Shown here in pieces: positions 34,132 through 45,812 of a stretch of DNA of 64,000 bases; within the stretch, counting starts at the first letter, position 1; the number at the start of each line of letters is the position of its first letter. This DNA comes from Pinus tabuliformis (Eukaryota > Streptophyta > Pinopsida > Pinales > Pinaceae), in the NCBI GenBank assembly GCA_031772625.1, contig CM062808.1, forward strand, positions 143,570,605 to 143,634,604, given 5' to 3'. The notes under the pieces are model-generated. The model saw only the letters and a list, made by a program, of their open reading frames with translations, had not been told where the DNA came from and made no database searches. Made by a program: the position numbers and the translations under genes.

Positions 34132-34962
34132 CCTCCCCATAATATGTATTTGGGGTTGGTGATTTTCTCTTTGAAGAATTGCGCTGTAAATTTTCAGACT
34201 TTATAATACAAAGTGATGGTGGAGTTCATGCTTTCTACACTGTCTGGATGTGAAGCTGATGAACTGCTTTCTGTTACAGAATTCCTGTGTCATTTTGTGG
34301 AACAATAAGTTTTTTCTAAACTGTGTGTTTCCTTTTTGTGTTTACAAAACTCACATATGTTACATGATTTAGTAGTAGAGAAGAAGAATAGCTCAGGATT
34401 TGTTTGAATGCACCCTCAGCTCAATCTCTATTACTAACTATGTTTTCTTCAGAATTAGTCACAAATATGAATTCTTGTTTGCTCATGTTAGCATTGATTC
34501 TCTCATTATGGATGCTATTTAGGAATTCTTAATTTCTCCTAGATAATATTCTCACAACTTCCCTCTAGCAGCATGGTGAAAGATCCTTAACTGACTTTCA
34601 TTCCCTGATTTCATTCCATAATCTCCAGATTTGAAAAATTGTTTCATGGATGCCTGTCTAGCTCTGTAGCATTATCATTTCCAACAAGAACTTCCAGTAA
34701 TATACAATTATTGAGTCCATTTCCCAATAGTCTAAGCTATTCTGAAGACTGCATACCTGTTCTGTTTGAAATCATCATCCAACCATAGTTAAAACAAAAC
34801 TTCGTACATCATAACTAGCCTGAAATTACACCAAAACAAAGCTAAATTATAAAGAGAGAGCCCTATCTAGTTGCAGGTAGGCTAGGACCTGCATCTAAAA
34901 GATTGGTTAGTGGTTACCTCGGCCGTATTCCTTAGGAGCCAGGGAACACCCGAGTGATAACA

Positions 34963-36400
34963 GGCACGAAAAGCACGAAATCAACAAAGGCTACATCTAA
35001 AAAGGCCCATAAGATTTCTAGTCAAAATGAAAATGAGGAACTTCTCGCCTCGGAAGTAAATGCCGTCTCAACTGAAAAAGGCAAAGAAACCAAGCAACTA
35101 GGAGGCAAGAAGAAAAACAAAGGGAAGAAGAATAAACAAGATGAATCATCACCTGAAAAATCTTCTGCAAACCCTTCCGAGGATAATAAACCAAGTCGCC
35201 CATGTCTTATATGTGATGAGGATCATTGGGTAAAAGATTGCCCATATAAGGCGGAGATTAAAATATTCTTCAAGAATTCAAAAACCTCGGCAGTATTAAC
35301 TAATCCGTTTCCGAACCCAGGAACAAATCTGGTTGGCAGTGATAATGCTTCCTCATCCCAAGTACTAATGTTGTCAATTTTGAAGCAACAAAATGATTCT
35401 TTGATAACGACAAGGAATAAAGATTACGGGAATCCACAGCTGTCGAACAACAAGGATAACGATCAACCTATTATTTCTACAACAACTTCGACTGAAGTTG
35501 TGCCACCTATCATTCGAGAGCTAACAATAAAACCGCCGAAGGGAGTAGTACACAAGTCGACTTCTAATCCTCGTGCTAGAGCAGCACAACATTATAATAT
35601 ATTGGAAGATCTTGCCCAATTGCCATCCGCTATGTCGACACTTGAGGTACTCCAAAATTGCCCCTCCCAAAAGCAAGATTTATTATCAGCAATAGGTGGG
35701 ATTGACCCAAAGGAATCTAATCTTGTGTCCTTTAATCACAAAGGATATGATCCTCAGTTACCAGCTCAACTAGCTTTCCTCATTCAAGTGAAAGCCCTCA
35801 ACAAAACTATTCACCAAACAATTATTGATGAAGGGGAATCTACATGTATCATGTCGATGAGTTGCTAGAAAACTTTTTGATCTCCAACCTTGTCACGATC
35901 TTCGATGACATTAAAAGCATTTGATGGAAAAACATATACCCCATATGGGATTTTAAGTAACTTGCAAGTTGAACTAGGGGGGGAAACAGTAGAAATAGAT
36001 GTTGAAGTAATCGACGGAAACCTCGACTACAAAAAACTACTAGGAAGACCATGGATATATGCTATGGCTGCAGTTGTGTCGACCTACTTCAGGAAGATTT
36101 CATTTCCCTTTCAATGGGGAATTACGATCGTTGACCAACAAACATTTCTCCCCAATAGTTCCCAGGTTACGGGAAGCATTTCGATGATCCATGGAAGCCC
36201 CCCTTCGCTTCAAAATATCGGAGTAGGCCTACTAAAAGACCTTATATTAATGGGGATTTTTTCCCTACCACCTCCAATCAATCTGGCGGAAGTGGAAACG
36301 GTAGGAACCTGCAATATGATATCTTCTATTCAAAAGATCTCAGAAAACGATATGAGCATGGATCATCTGCAAGTGTTGCCTCCAAGCCCAACATAAATAT
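34963..36400 (+). pseudogene. gag-pol: E2 gag C-terminus and protease
   Basis: A lysine-rich segment precedes one zinc knuckle (CLICDEDHWVKDC near 35206). The protease region shows IIDEGESTCIMS near 35822 (related elements have DEGAST, so Ala is Glu here), then LGRPWIYAM near 36040. Stops lie at 35866-35868 and 36394-36396. A long spacer runs to the reverse transcriptase. Confidence 0.8.
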
Positions 36401-38100
36401 TGTAGCAATCAATGTTTTTGGCATGGGAGGCAAGCCCAAATCAATGCTTATCAAGCGTTTGGATAGATAGGTCTAAGGAATATGGCACCCCTTCAGATCT
36501 TTGGTCGCAAGTATATTACACAGATGAAGGAATTGTTCAGTTAATTGATGGGGCACCATGGGAAGATCACCATCATCGTTACCATCTTCCGGATTGTCAA
36601 GAAGATACTCCTGATGACCTACAACATCCTTCAGTTTTTGATTTCCTATCAAATACTGTAAACATGGTGAACTCTGAGCGAAAGTTGTCCAATATTGAAG
36701 AGATTATCGCCATAAATATCTCGACCAAAATAGATGTTGTAGAGAATATTTATGTTGGAAAATGCTGTTGTCCTTCAGAACTGGAAATATATGAAGCTCT
36801 TTTTCATGAATTTAGAGATGTCTTTGCTTGGTCATATGATGAAACGCCAGGCATCAACTCCAGTATAGTTGAACATGAAATCAAGATGTATCCAGATGTC
36901 AAACCAGTATGACAATGGCTACGGCAGGTGCACCCCAAGAAAGTCGCTACCATCAAAGCAGAAGTTGAAAAACTTCTCCATGCTGGTTTTATTTACCCGG
37001 TTCCTCTAACTATTTGGGTATCGAATATTGTTCCTGTAATGAAGAAACAAGGAACGATTAGAGTGTGCGTCGATTATGGGGATGTAAATCAAGCTTGTTC
37101 GAAAGAAAACTACCCTACACCCTTTATTGATCAGATAATTGATGAATGCGCCGGATGTGAAATCTTTTCATTTATGGATGGATTCTCTGGGTACAATCAA
37201 ATAAATATTCGCCCATAGGACTAGTCGAAGACTGCATTTATTTGTCCGTGGGGCACATTTGCGTATCGCAAGCTACCCTTTGGTTTAAAGAACGTAGGGG
37301 CTACATTTCAGAGGGCAATGAATTATGCCTTCCATGACATCAAAAACATCGTTCAACCATATCTGGATGATCTTCCAGCTCATTCGCGAAGATGGACCGA
37401 TCATCCGTAGCACTTAAGAGCGATATTTCTACGCTGCGGACACTACAAGATACAACTCAATCCACACAAATGTGTGTTCTGTGTCAGTTCAATTTGTTTG
37501 CTTGGATTTGTAGTCTCAAAGGACAAGATTTGTCTCGACCCATGCAAGGTTTAGGCAATCGTAAATTTGCCTCCACCTGCAAATTTGCTTCAGATACAGA
37601 AACTCCAAGGGAAAGCAAACTTTCTGAGGAGGTTCATTCCAAATTACGTCGAACTTGCTAAAGGTTATACATGTCTACTGAAAAAAGAAGTACCCTTTGT
37701 TTGGGATCAATTCACGCAAGCTTCCTTTGATGCTTTAAAGGAATCTCTAATAAAAGCATCATTAATGTACACTCCTGATTATCAAAAAGACTTTAACCTG
37801 TATCTAGTTGCAGCGGATACAACCATCGCAATGGTTTTAGTTCAAGAAGACGATGGAATTGAACATCCTATACATTATTTGAGTAGAAACTTAAATGAAA
37901 CAGAAAGCAAGTATTCCTATGTTGAAAAGCTAGCTCTCGCGGCTGTTCAAGTGACAAAGATTTCGACATTATGTCCTCTTTCGAAAAACTACCATTTTGT
38001 CAGATTGCAACCCAATGACTTACATCTTGTCGCGGCAGTTGCTAAGGTGAAAATATTCAAAATAGATAGCAATTCTCCAAGAGTTTGATCTGGAATTTGT
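36401..38100 (+). pseudogene. pol: E2 reverse transcriptase and RNase H
   Basis: The start region FRDVFAWSYDETPG is near 36810. Then come VCVDYGDVNQAC, YPTPFIDQIIDECAGCE, FMDGFSGYNQI and YLDDLPAHS near 37359. RNase H shows YTPDYQKDFNLYL and YSYVEKLALAAVQ and then decays near 37950. Stops occur at 36910, 37216 and 37223, among others, and there are frameshifts between 37370 and 37660. Confidence 0.85.
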
Positions 38101-39469
38101 AAAATCCAAATCGAAGAAATCCCTGGTTTTCACGGAATTAATATGCGATCTCCCATCGTCATCCAACGATGAAACATCCGAAGAAACCATTGTGGATGAA
38201 GCTTTGTTTCTGATATCTTCAAGCAATCTGTGGTACGGAGATATAATCATCTATCTCCAAACCCTAAAATATAGGTCTAATAACTCTCGCTCGAAACAAA
38301 GACATATTCGATACCAATCAAAAGACTACATGATCGTCGGTGACATGCTTTACTGTCGTGGTGTTGATAAAGTTTTGAGGAGGTGCCTCACCCATGAGGA
38401 GGCCGAAAAATTCTTGAATGACTGCCATTCAGGCATGTGTGGGGGGCATCAATCTGGTTACGCTATGGTGCAAAAACATTTATGAGCAGGATACTTCTGG
38501 CCAACAATGTTCAAAGATTGCATAACCACAGTCTGAAGTTGCCATGCGTGTCAAATTTTTGATAGCAAAACCAAAAGACCACCCGCACCACTACAGGCAG
38601 TAGTTGTTGTTGGGCCATTCGCCAAATGGGGCATAGATTTCATGACATGTAACCCCACCGAGGGGCATGGGTATATCATAGTCGCAGTAGACTATTTTAT
38701 CGAATGGGCCGAGGCGATGCCTACATTAGACAACACTGGCGAAACGAATACCCTTTTGTTTTTCAATCATGTAGTCACCAGATTCATCGTTCCACAGGCT
38801 ATAGTCATAGATCATGGATCGCATTTTCGCAATCACATGATGATTGAATTGGCTGCCAAATTGGGGTTGTCCCACGACAGCTCTACTCCATATTACCCGT
38901 AGGCCAACGGACAGGTTGAAGCAATCAACAAGGTCCTAAAGCAGATGATGCGAAGGATGATTAGAGTCCACAAAAGGAGTTGGCACTTGATCCTGTACTC
39001 AGCCTTGTGGGCATACCGAACATCGGTAAGGAATGAGACTAGGCTTACACCATTTTAACTAGTGTATGGCCTAGAAGCAACCTTACCAGTTCAGTGTGAA
39101 ACCTCATCCCTCAAACTCGCAGTTGACCTTCTCCCCGGAACATCAGAAGAGGAGGCTTGTTTCTTGGAACTAATTCAGTTGGATGAAACCCATCGTGACA
39201 CCACTTTGGCTAACGAAGCCCATAAGAAACGAGTCAAGGCACAGTTTGATAAGAATGTCAAACCTTGTGTCTTCTCAGAAGGTGAGTTGGTCTTACTTTA
39301 CAACCAGGAATCCGTTAAATTGGGAGCAGGAAAATTCAAGTCTTTGTGGATGGGACCCTATATTGTTAAGCATGTATTAGCAAAAGGAGCCTATGAGTTA
39401 GTGGATTATGATGGGATTCCACTGGCGCAACCCCATAACGGGTTGTACCTTAAGCGTTACTACGCATGA
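38101..39469 (+). pseudogene. pol: E2 integrase
   Basis: The zinc region includes HSGMCGGHQSG and CHACQIFDSK (38430-38570). Core motifs are WGIDFMTCNP, VIDHGSHF and ANGQVEAINK. The C-terminal domain (FSEGELVLLYN, LWMGPYIVKHVL) ends at TGA 39467-39469. Stops at 38483, 38535, 38900 and 39056 break it. Confidence 0.88.
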
Positions 39470-39563
39470 TTCAGTGTAGTAACCCCTATGCTTTTGTTAC
39501 ATTTTTGTTTTTGCTAAGGGTAATTGTTTTGGTCAGGTAACCCACTTTTCACATGTGTTGTAG

Positions 39564-39989
39564 ATGTCAAACCTATGGGAATCATTTGTTGGGTATGCTG
39601 ACGGAGCGAGTCGTAGTTCGCAGAACCTATCTTCTACGACCTAGGCCATTTTTGATCCAAGCGGCGAGTTAGTAAGTTTTAGAGGGGTATGTATTGGTCG
39701 ATCAACAAATAACATCGCTGAATATAGCTCATTGATAGAACTATTCTCTGATGCCATCACACATGGCATACACTGACTTGTCGTCAGGCTAGACTCACAA
39801 CTCGTCATCCTACAACTCACTGGTATCTACTCTGTCTGAAATCCAGCTATCTATCGCATGTTCCTAAGGGTCAATATTTTGGAAAGGCAGTTTGATTCTA
39901 TTCAATACCAGCATATTGATAGAAATTTAAACACATTAACAGACTAATTGGCAAATTATGTGTTAGATAGACATTTGCAACATCTATAG
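39564..39989 (+). pseudogene. E2 archaeal-type RNase H in its own frame downstream of integrase
   Basis: ATG 39564 starts a frame 94 bp after the integrase stop. Visible RNase H motifs are YADGAS (first Asp), NNIAEYSSLIEL (Glu), VVRLDSQLVILQL (Asp) and a final TD before a stop followed by LANYVLDRHL. Four in-frame stops lie within it (near 39642, 39774, 39837 and 39945), and it ends at TAG 39987-39989. All four catalytic acidic residues can be placed. The location after integrase and in a separate frame differs from E1 and E3. Confidence 0.75.
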
Positions 39990-40244
39990 AAAGAAGAATT
40001 TCATCCATATTTGCATCAGGATCATTTAACTTAACCAAAATAAAGCTCCAAAAATCAAAAATATATATAAATGCTTATGGTTTACACATAATGTTCTGTA
40101 ACTAAGACAAAATTGGTCAGATGACCCAAAACTCAAAATACTAGGGGGCACCCTAATCTAATGATGCTGGTGATAACATGTCACCACCTGTGCAATCATG
40201 CATAAAAGCCTAGTCCATCGACTCGGCACACTAGTAGTATGTCG

Positions 40245-40930
40245 CTACAACCTCAGGGGCAGCTCGTAAGTCCTCACATCCGGAATACCAAGAGTGAGGC
40301 CCTCAACCTGATCCTGCAATGCTGAAAGATTCTCAGCCACATCAAGGTCACGAAGGATAGCCCTTCCCACAGCCTCTCCTTCTGGAGCGGTAGCTGGCTC
40401 TCTCGGGCGTACTACTGGCCAAACTGGTCCAACATCTGCATGAGCACATGAGTTTTTATTAGTCTTGATAGAAGAAAGCGTAAGAACATTATAAAAAGAA
40501 ACAATAAATAGAGATATGGTCTGAAAATTTATCGATAACTCCCCACTGCTCGCCAGCTGGCAGCACCAAATCTGGGTCACCCTGGAAATCCATACCAGCA
40601 TATGGATACGCGGAAAAAACCATCTCCTGACGGTTGAACCACTCAAAGAAGGCATCAGAAAAGGAAACCTAGGACTGACTAGCATGTCAGGCCATAAGGT
40701 CGACATCAGCTCATTATCTAGGAAGTCGATTTAGGAACAACCCTTTCAGTACTTTGAAGCTTGCATGCCTCAATGGCAAGTTTCTCACTTCCAGCGACAG
40801 GTTTTCATCATTGGCCTTCAACCAAAAGATTTTGCATGGTGTTCGACGCCAAGTCCATTTTTTCACACCGTGCGAATTGTACTGTAGTACCTTGAGGGTC
40901 ATCATCATTATCAGTGATTCCTCTCGTGCC
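40245..40930 (-). pseudogene. Antisense frame of E2 between RNase H and 3' LTR
   Basis: Read on the minus strand, a protein-like segment (FFEWFNRQEMVFSAYPYAG, about 40650 downwards) and a downstream one (VGPVWPVVRPREPATAPEGE, ending near 40245) are separated by an AT-rich stretch 40440-40530 that ends in a plausible acceptor (gcag). An intron is therefore possible. Upstream coding-like sequence extends to about 40930 with stops. Antisense genes at this position are known in some Tat-lineage elements such as Grande. The function is unknown. Confidence 0.5.
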
Positions 40931-41396
40931 TGTTAACAGCTTACATCATTGGCTGGTAATCAGGCAATGTCTTTCCATTTTCGACTCCAGAACATCTTTC
41001 ACATGGATCGACTTGTACTATGAGTGAAGATCGAATGAGATTGAAGACCCGGATCTAGTTTCATCCATCCAGGCTGCAATATATATTCAGGAAAATAAAG
41101 ACATCAAATGTACATCATTACTGCATAGATAATCATCCAAGCTAAGGGATGATGGCTCTACCAGAATCATCAGTCTGTACACAAACGGTTGTCTGTCCTA
41201 TGTACATGAAAATGAATTTATAAAGGTGAGTATGGGAATGCCAGACTCAGCCAGGCAATGAAAAATATTATGAAGATGATATATTGTATTGTATCTTATT
41301 ACAGGTCGCCTTCCAGCTTGAAAAACTTCGGATCCTCATGATAAAGCATTTAACCCGACATCAAAATATTAACGACCTCATGCTTTAGGGGGCAAC
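40931..41396 (+). other. E2 3' leader and polypurine tract
   Basis: There is no sense gene. The segment near 40970-41030 resembles N1 15890-15960. The tract TGCTTTAGGGGGCAAC (41381-41396) abuts the 3' LTR. Confidence 0.75.
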
Positions 41397-42432
41397 TGTT
41401 ATAGAAATTTTGGGGCACTGCAACCCCAATCATATATGTCCATAAACCAAGGGCTCCTAAGTCCCTAAAAGTTTTGTTTCATCCCCTAAAAGAACAAGGT
41501 CAGCTGATTACATCATCTCCCAGAAGTTCTCCATGAAAAACTACTCAGAACTGGTCAAAACTGGACCATCTCACCTGCTCCATGGTCAAAGTGTGATGCA
41601 TCCCACCTAAATGAACACAGGAGGTGCGATGCATATTGAAAATCCCTTCTATGGGGTGTGATGGGCAAGGGTGGACAAATGGCAGAGGCAGTATGCGAGT
41701 TGGAAGATCATGGAATCTTCCAGAAACTTCTCCTGTGATGCTTGCCTCTCTGAATTCACCCAGGGATGAGTAAGAGATCATCATTCTCCAAGTGGAATCA
41801 AGAACTATCAGTGAGAGGACACTAATCAAATCCTAGAAGCTGACTCGCCCCCTTGCAAACATCTATATATGGCTCCCTCATCCCAGAGATCCAAAGGCTG
41901 GAATTTTGTATCTTGTAAGGAAGTGTTGTTGGTTTCTTGCTATAACATCATAGTGTTGGGTGATCTAAGCTTTTCATTAGGTGAAGAAGGGCTTCTTGCT
42001 GAGAGGATGATGCTAGGTCAGAACAATTGGTTGTAATCCTCTTTGCTCTTTCTTGATATTAATAAAGCTATTCAATTTTTCCTCCACATTCTTGTATGTT
42101 TAATAATATATGCTTTTGTGTGGTCAATATACATCTGGTCCTATATTGTTTATGATTGTAGATCTCTGTTCTTGGGTAGTGTTATGTTGCTTTGATTCCA
42201 TAGGTGCTCTTTGAAGCCGGGTAGACAATGAAGCGAGTGGCAAAGATCTATTAGAAGGGAGAGGAATCAAACGAGGAACCAAGTGCAAGATTGAGGTTGG
42301 TGTCCTTTGTTTCCCTCTTATTTACTTATCATAAAGGAAAGCAAAAGTAGTTTTAGTTTGTTTGTTTCTAAGATAGCTACCAGTCTTAGTGGGACTAGCA
42401 GCTCTACATAGACACTAGATTTCCCGATAACA
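41397..42432 (+). repeat. E2 3' LTR
   Basis: The 1036 bp LTR has 6 bp terminal repeats TGTTAT/ATAACA. TATATAT at 41874-41880 and AATAAA at 42061-42066 mark promoter and polyadenylation signals. It holds no gene. Confidence 0.82.
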
Positions 42433-42462
42433 TTCAGCCTAAGGTAGATTTAGGTGCTAACA
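42433..42462 (+). repeat. E3 5' LTR remnant
   Basis: Thirty bases match 53347-53376 with one mismatch and end CTAACA. The rest of this LTR must lie left of E2, outside the window. Confidence 0.8.
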
Positions 42463-42465
42463 TAG

Positions 42466-42483
42466 TGGCGACCATACTGGGGA
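42466..42483 (+). other. Primer-binding site of E3
   Basis: TGGCGACCATACTGGGGA lies three bases after the LTR end. It is the E1 site with a few substitutions in the middle. Confidence 0.8.
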
Positions 42484-42640
42484 CGGAATTCTTTGTTCGT
42501 TAGTCTTCTTCGTTTCATAAACGGCAGGCTTAACCTACAAACACCCCATGCTTTTGATAATTCTAAGCTTCTGGATGATAAGTTTAGGATTTGATAGGCT
42601 AAGTAAGTTGTTCATGTCCTTTTGATTCTTTGAAAATAGC

Positions 42641-44437
42641 ATGCTAGCTTCAAGAAGATATATCAGAGCTAATCCAGATCCAGATCCTCCCGATATCTAC
42701 AAAAACCCCAATTTGATTCCAAGACTTCTTCGTCAAGAGAGCTCTATAACTCCTGTGTTCAAATCCCATTCATGTCCCGACATTTTTGAGTATCTTGAAG
42801 AGCTTGATTTTGATTAACAGTTTGAAATATTGTTGTTTGAGACCAAATCCGAAAGGGCTGTTGACTCTACTATCCCCAATCCACAGTTTCTTGTAGACCT
42901 AGAAACTGAAAGGGCTAACCGGTCAATTAATAATTATAATGTGACACAGCTTCAAACTCAAATAGTTAATTCCCTACAAACTGCACACACTCCTCCAACA
43001 CCTCCGAGACCAAACCCACCAAGAGTGATTGCTACCCGTTTTACACCTCTTGTGTTGCCTCAAGTTTTAGATGATATGCCCGTAGATTATCAAAGCAAAA
43101 TCCCTTTGTTTGATGGCGCTCCCAACAGCATTACCTCTCAGCAGCATGTGGACAGAATGGCAGATTTCTGTGACCTTCATGATATCGATGCAGAGAATGT
43201 GACAATGAGACTCTTTGTACAGACATTTGCCAGCGAAGTTAGGAAATGGTTCAAAGGTTTGCCGGTTGAACATATCGCTACCTTGGCCGAACTGAAAAGA
43301 CAATTTTTAGACCGCTGGGAAGTGAAAAAGAATCCTCTTCAAATTCTGGCTGAATATGAACAAACCAAACGAAACTCTGGTGAGTCAGTCCAAGACTACT
43401 GCATTAGATTCAATTTTGTTTATAATGAAATTCCCGATCATCTAAGGCCACCTGTGGGACTAGCCATGATAAAGTTTCTGAATGGTTTTGATGTTGAGAT
43501 GGCTTATCAACTAAGAGAAAGAGAGCCGGCCACAATGGAAGACATCCAAAGAATCGCGATCAGCATTGAAGCAAATCTGCTAACCAAGAGGGCTAGAGCA
43601 AAAGCAGAAAAGAAGGTCGCAGTAAAGGAAGAGTCTTCCTCGATGGATCAATTACTCAAGAAGGTAGAGCAGATTCTTGAAAGGGTGAAACTCGACAAAC
43701 TTGAGCCACAAGTTAGAAATCCTAACTTCCGTGGCTAGCAGTAGTCACAATATAGAATAAGGCAGAGAGGTCAGCGAGCCCAAGATCAGATATCACAACA
43801 GCTAGTACAGCCACCTCTGCAGCAAAATTTTGTGCATGGACCGGAGTTTGATGAGGAAGGGAAGGTAATAGGGGAAGAGAACCACTTCTTTACTCCTGAT
43901 GATTTGCCTATTTACATTACTGAAGAGGACGAGTATGCGGAAAGTTCAGCTGCACACAAAGACGCGGATTTCATTCTAGCAAGTGACACAGTTTTGGAAG
44001 AAGAATCAGATGAGCATCAAAGAGGCTATATGAATGCTCTGTCTGCTCAGCAGCGACAATATTCTCTAAGAAATAGAGATGTGCCAGTTAACCTAATTCA
44101 GAAGAGGAAGGAAGTTTCAACATCAAAGAATGATTCATCAGTTGCACAAAAGAAAGGCAAAGAGGCACTTGATCCTGATAGCAGCAAATCACCATCAACA
44201 AAAAAATCAAATCAGCAAATTGTATCGAGAGAAAAGGTAAAGAAAGAAATCCCAGTCAAAGAGGTAGAAAATACTTCCACTTTTATTTTAGAGAATGAAA
44301 TTTCTAAATTGAAGGTATCCATTCCCTTGACTGAAATAATGAAGAACAATAGTTATAAAGGGCAAGTTTCTAAAATTTTGAATTGTGATCTAATGTCTGA
44401 TATGGTGAATGTCGAAGATGATCAAAACCCTAAATGA
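42641..44437 (+). pseudogene. gag: E3 gag
   Basis: ATG 42641 opens a frame with the N-terminus RANPDPDPPDIYKNPNLIP, like E1. In-frame stops are TAA 42815, TAG 43736 and TAG 43742. The capsid region shows DYQSKIPLFDGAPNS (43085), FLDRWEVKKNPLQ and YCIRFNFVYNEIP. Downstream is an acidic then lysine-rich linker. A one-base frameshift at about 44437 precedes the protease frame. No zinc knuckle is seen. Confidence 0.88.
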
Positions 44438-45812
44438 TTTTTGGGCCAGCATTGAATGGTGAGTCTCTAGATAATTATGTGCGACCTTTTTATATCAGTT
44501 TAAGATTGCATGATTTTGTGTTACATAATGCCATGTTCGATTCCAGAGCTTCTCACAATCTCATGACCAAGGCTATCATGGATAAGCTGGGTTTGGACGT
44601 CACCCGGAAATACCATGATCTCTATTCGTTTGACTCCAGCAGAGTAAGATGTATCAGGTTCATCAAAGACTTGGTTGTGAGTATGGATCAAATCCCAAAG
44701 AAGAATGATTTGATGGATATTGTTCTAGTGGATATTCCTCCCAGGTTTGGCATGCTTCTCTCTAGGTCGTGGGCAACAAAATTGAAAGGGACACTACAAC
44801 TAGATTTCTCCTATGCAACGATTCCTATGTTTGGCCAAATGAGGAAACTGTATCAGGAATACAAAATAAAATACATGATTACAAGCAAGGAGAAACCCAT
44901 TAATCATCCAATTAATTATGTACATACAGATCTAGAATCTTTTGTTTTGTTTCAGATAGTTTTAATGATGTTGATAGTCAGTTAGTAGAAGCAGAAAGTA
45001 TTCCAGAAATAGTAGAAAATTTCAGAGAAGTTTTGAAGAAAGAACGACGAGAACAAAAAAACACCGTGGAGAAATCAGCTGAAGGTAATGGATAGCAAAC
45101 GGGAAAAAAAGAGCCAACAGAATTTCAGCATTTGGAAGAAGAAGAAGAAGGTTTGTGGACCATGGATTTCGATGGTGCAGTGGGAAATGATGGTGTTGGA
45201 ATTGGTATTTAGGTAAGCAGTCCTTTCTCCACCCTAAACAGGGTGCCTAGTAATGTGCAGGTATGCTCCTACAAATTAGATTTTGATTGTTCGAACAATG
45301 AGGTTGAGTATGAAGCTCTGATTCCTAGCCTAAGGATTCTAAGAAATATGAATGCTAAGAGGATTGCAGTATATGGTGACTCCGAATTGGTGATTAAGCA
45401 GGTTAGAGGCGAATATCAAGCAAAGCATCCTCGGATGCAGGCTTACCGGAATGCAGTCCTAGACATCCTAAAATTATTTTCAGAATATACCTTGACATGT
45501 GTGCCTCGCTTTCAAAACAACATTTTTGATGCTCTTGCTAAGGCAACCATTAGTTTGAAGATTCCGATGAACTCTAGTAATAAATTCGAAATCCATGTCA
45601 AGCATCGTCTGACTATCCCCGAAAATCAGAGATATTGGCAAGTTTTCCAAGATGACGAGGAGATTGATGATTTCCTACAAAACAAAGGTAAGTTCAAAGA
45701 GACCTCAATTGATGTAGAAAATGGTGATGGTAAATATGAGGTGCAGATCAATCAAATGGACGTGTTGCAGCTAAAGGATAACATTATTCCTAAAGGCTTG
45801 ATATGTTTATAA
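44434..45812 (+). pseudogene. pol: E3 protease and archaeal-type RNase H
   Basis: The protease motif reads FDSRASHNLM near 44538; E1 has FDSGASH, so the active-site Gly is Arg here. The archaeal-type RNase H follows: MDFDGAVGNDGVG (45160), NNEVEYEALIPSL (45293), YGDSELVIKQV (45374) and NNIFDALAKA (45517), so the D-E-D-D set is complete. Stops at 44983, 45094 and 45210 interrupt it. The order protease, archaeal-type RNase H, reverse transcriptase is the same as in E1. Confidence 0.85.

Larger units (their letters stand above)
1..34962 (+). mobile_element. E1: Ty3/Gypsy Tat-like retrotransposon with a 7.1 kb LTR (left end outside window)
   Basis: Position 1 matches position 30161 of the right LTR, so about 2.3 kb of the 5' LTR lies left of the window. 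The 5' LTR ends at 21103 and is followed by an Arg-tRNA-like primer site, then gag, protease, archaeal-type RNase H, reverse transcriptase, RNase H and integrase up to 27449, then the 3' LTR 27847-34962. The LTR starts TGTTAG and ends ATAACA. Two younger elements (780-8914 and 10289-18399) split the 5' LTR. About 36 substitutions separate 1-779 from its partner, near 4.6%. E1 interrupts the gag of E2; the 5 bp right of it (ggcac) would be the target duplication, but the left copy is off-window. Confidence 0.88.
27847..34962 (+). repeat. E1 3' LTR, 7116 bp
   Basis: It begins TGTTAGG and ends GATAACA. The last 4.8 kb match the three pieces of the 5' LTR inside the window; the first 2.3 kb have no partner here because the 5' copy is off-window. 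Contents: about 2.25 kb non-coding, the LTR frame 30102-33734, then about 1.2 kb non-coding with a TATA box. The gene-free 5' part has a TATA-like TATATAAA near 28685 and a cluster of ACGTCA motifs at 29281-29440. Confidence 0.92.
34963..42432 (+). mobile_element. E2: Ty3/Gypsy Tat-like element, 5' part outside window
   Basis: E1 cuts it within gag. What remains is the gag C-terminus, protease, reverse transcriptase, RNase H, integrase, a separate archaeal-type RNase H frame, an antisense frame, a G-rich tract and a 1036 bp 3' LTR. The LTR starts TGTTAT and ends ATAACA. The 5 bp after it, ttcag 42433-42437, would be the target duplication, in the 5' LTR of E3. It has many stops and frameshifts. 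Confidence 0.85.

Noticed and set aside
41397..42462. Treating this whole stretch as the 5' LTR of E3
   Set aside because: It shares only the last 30 bp with the E3 3' LTR, and a separate LTR end (ATAACA) with a G-rich tract upstream of its start assigns 41397-42432 to E2.
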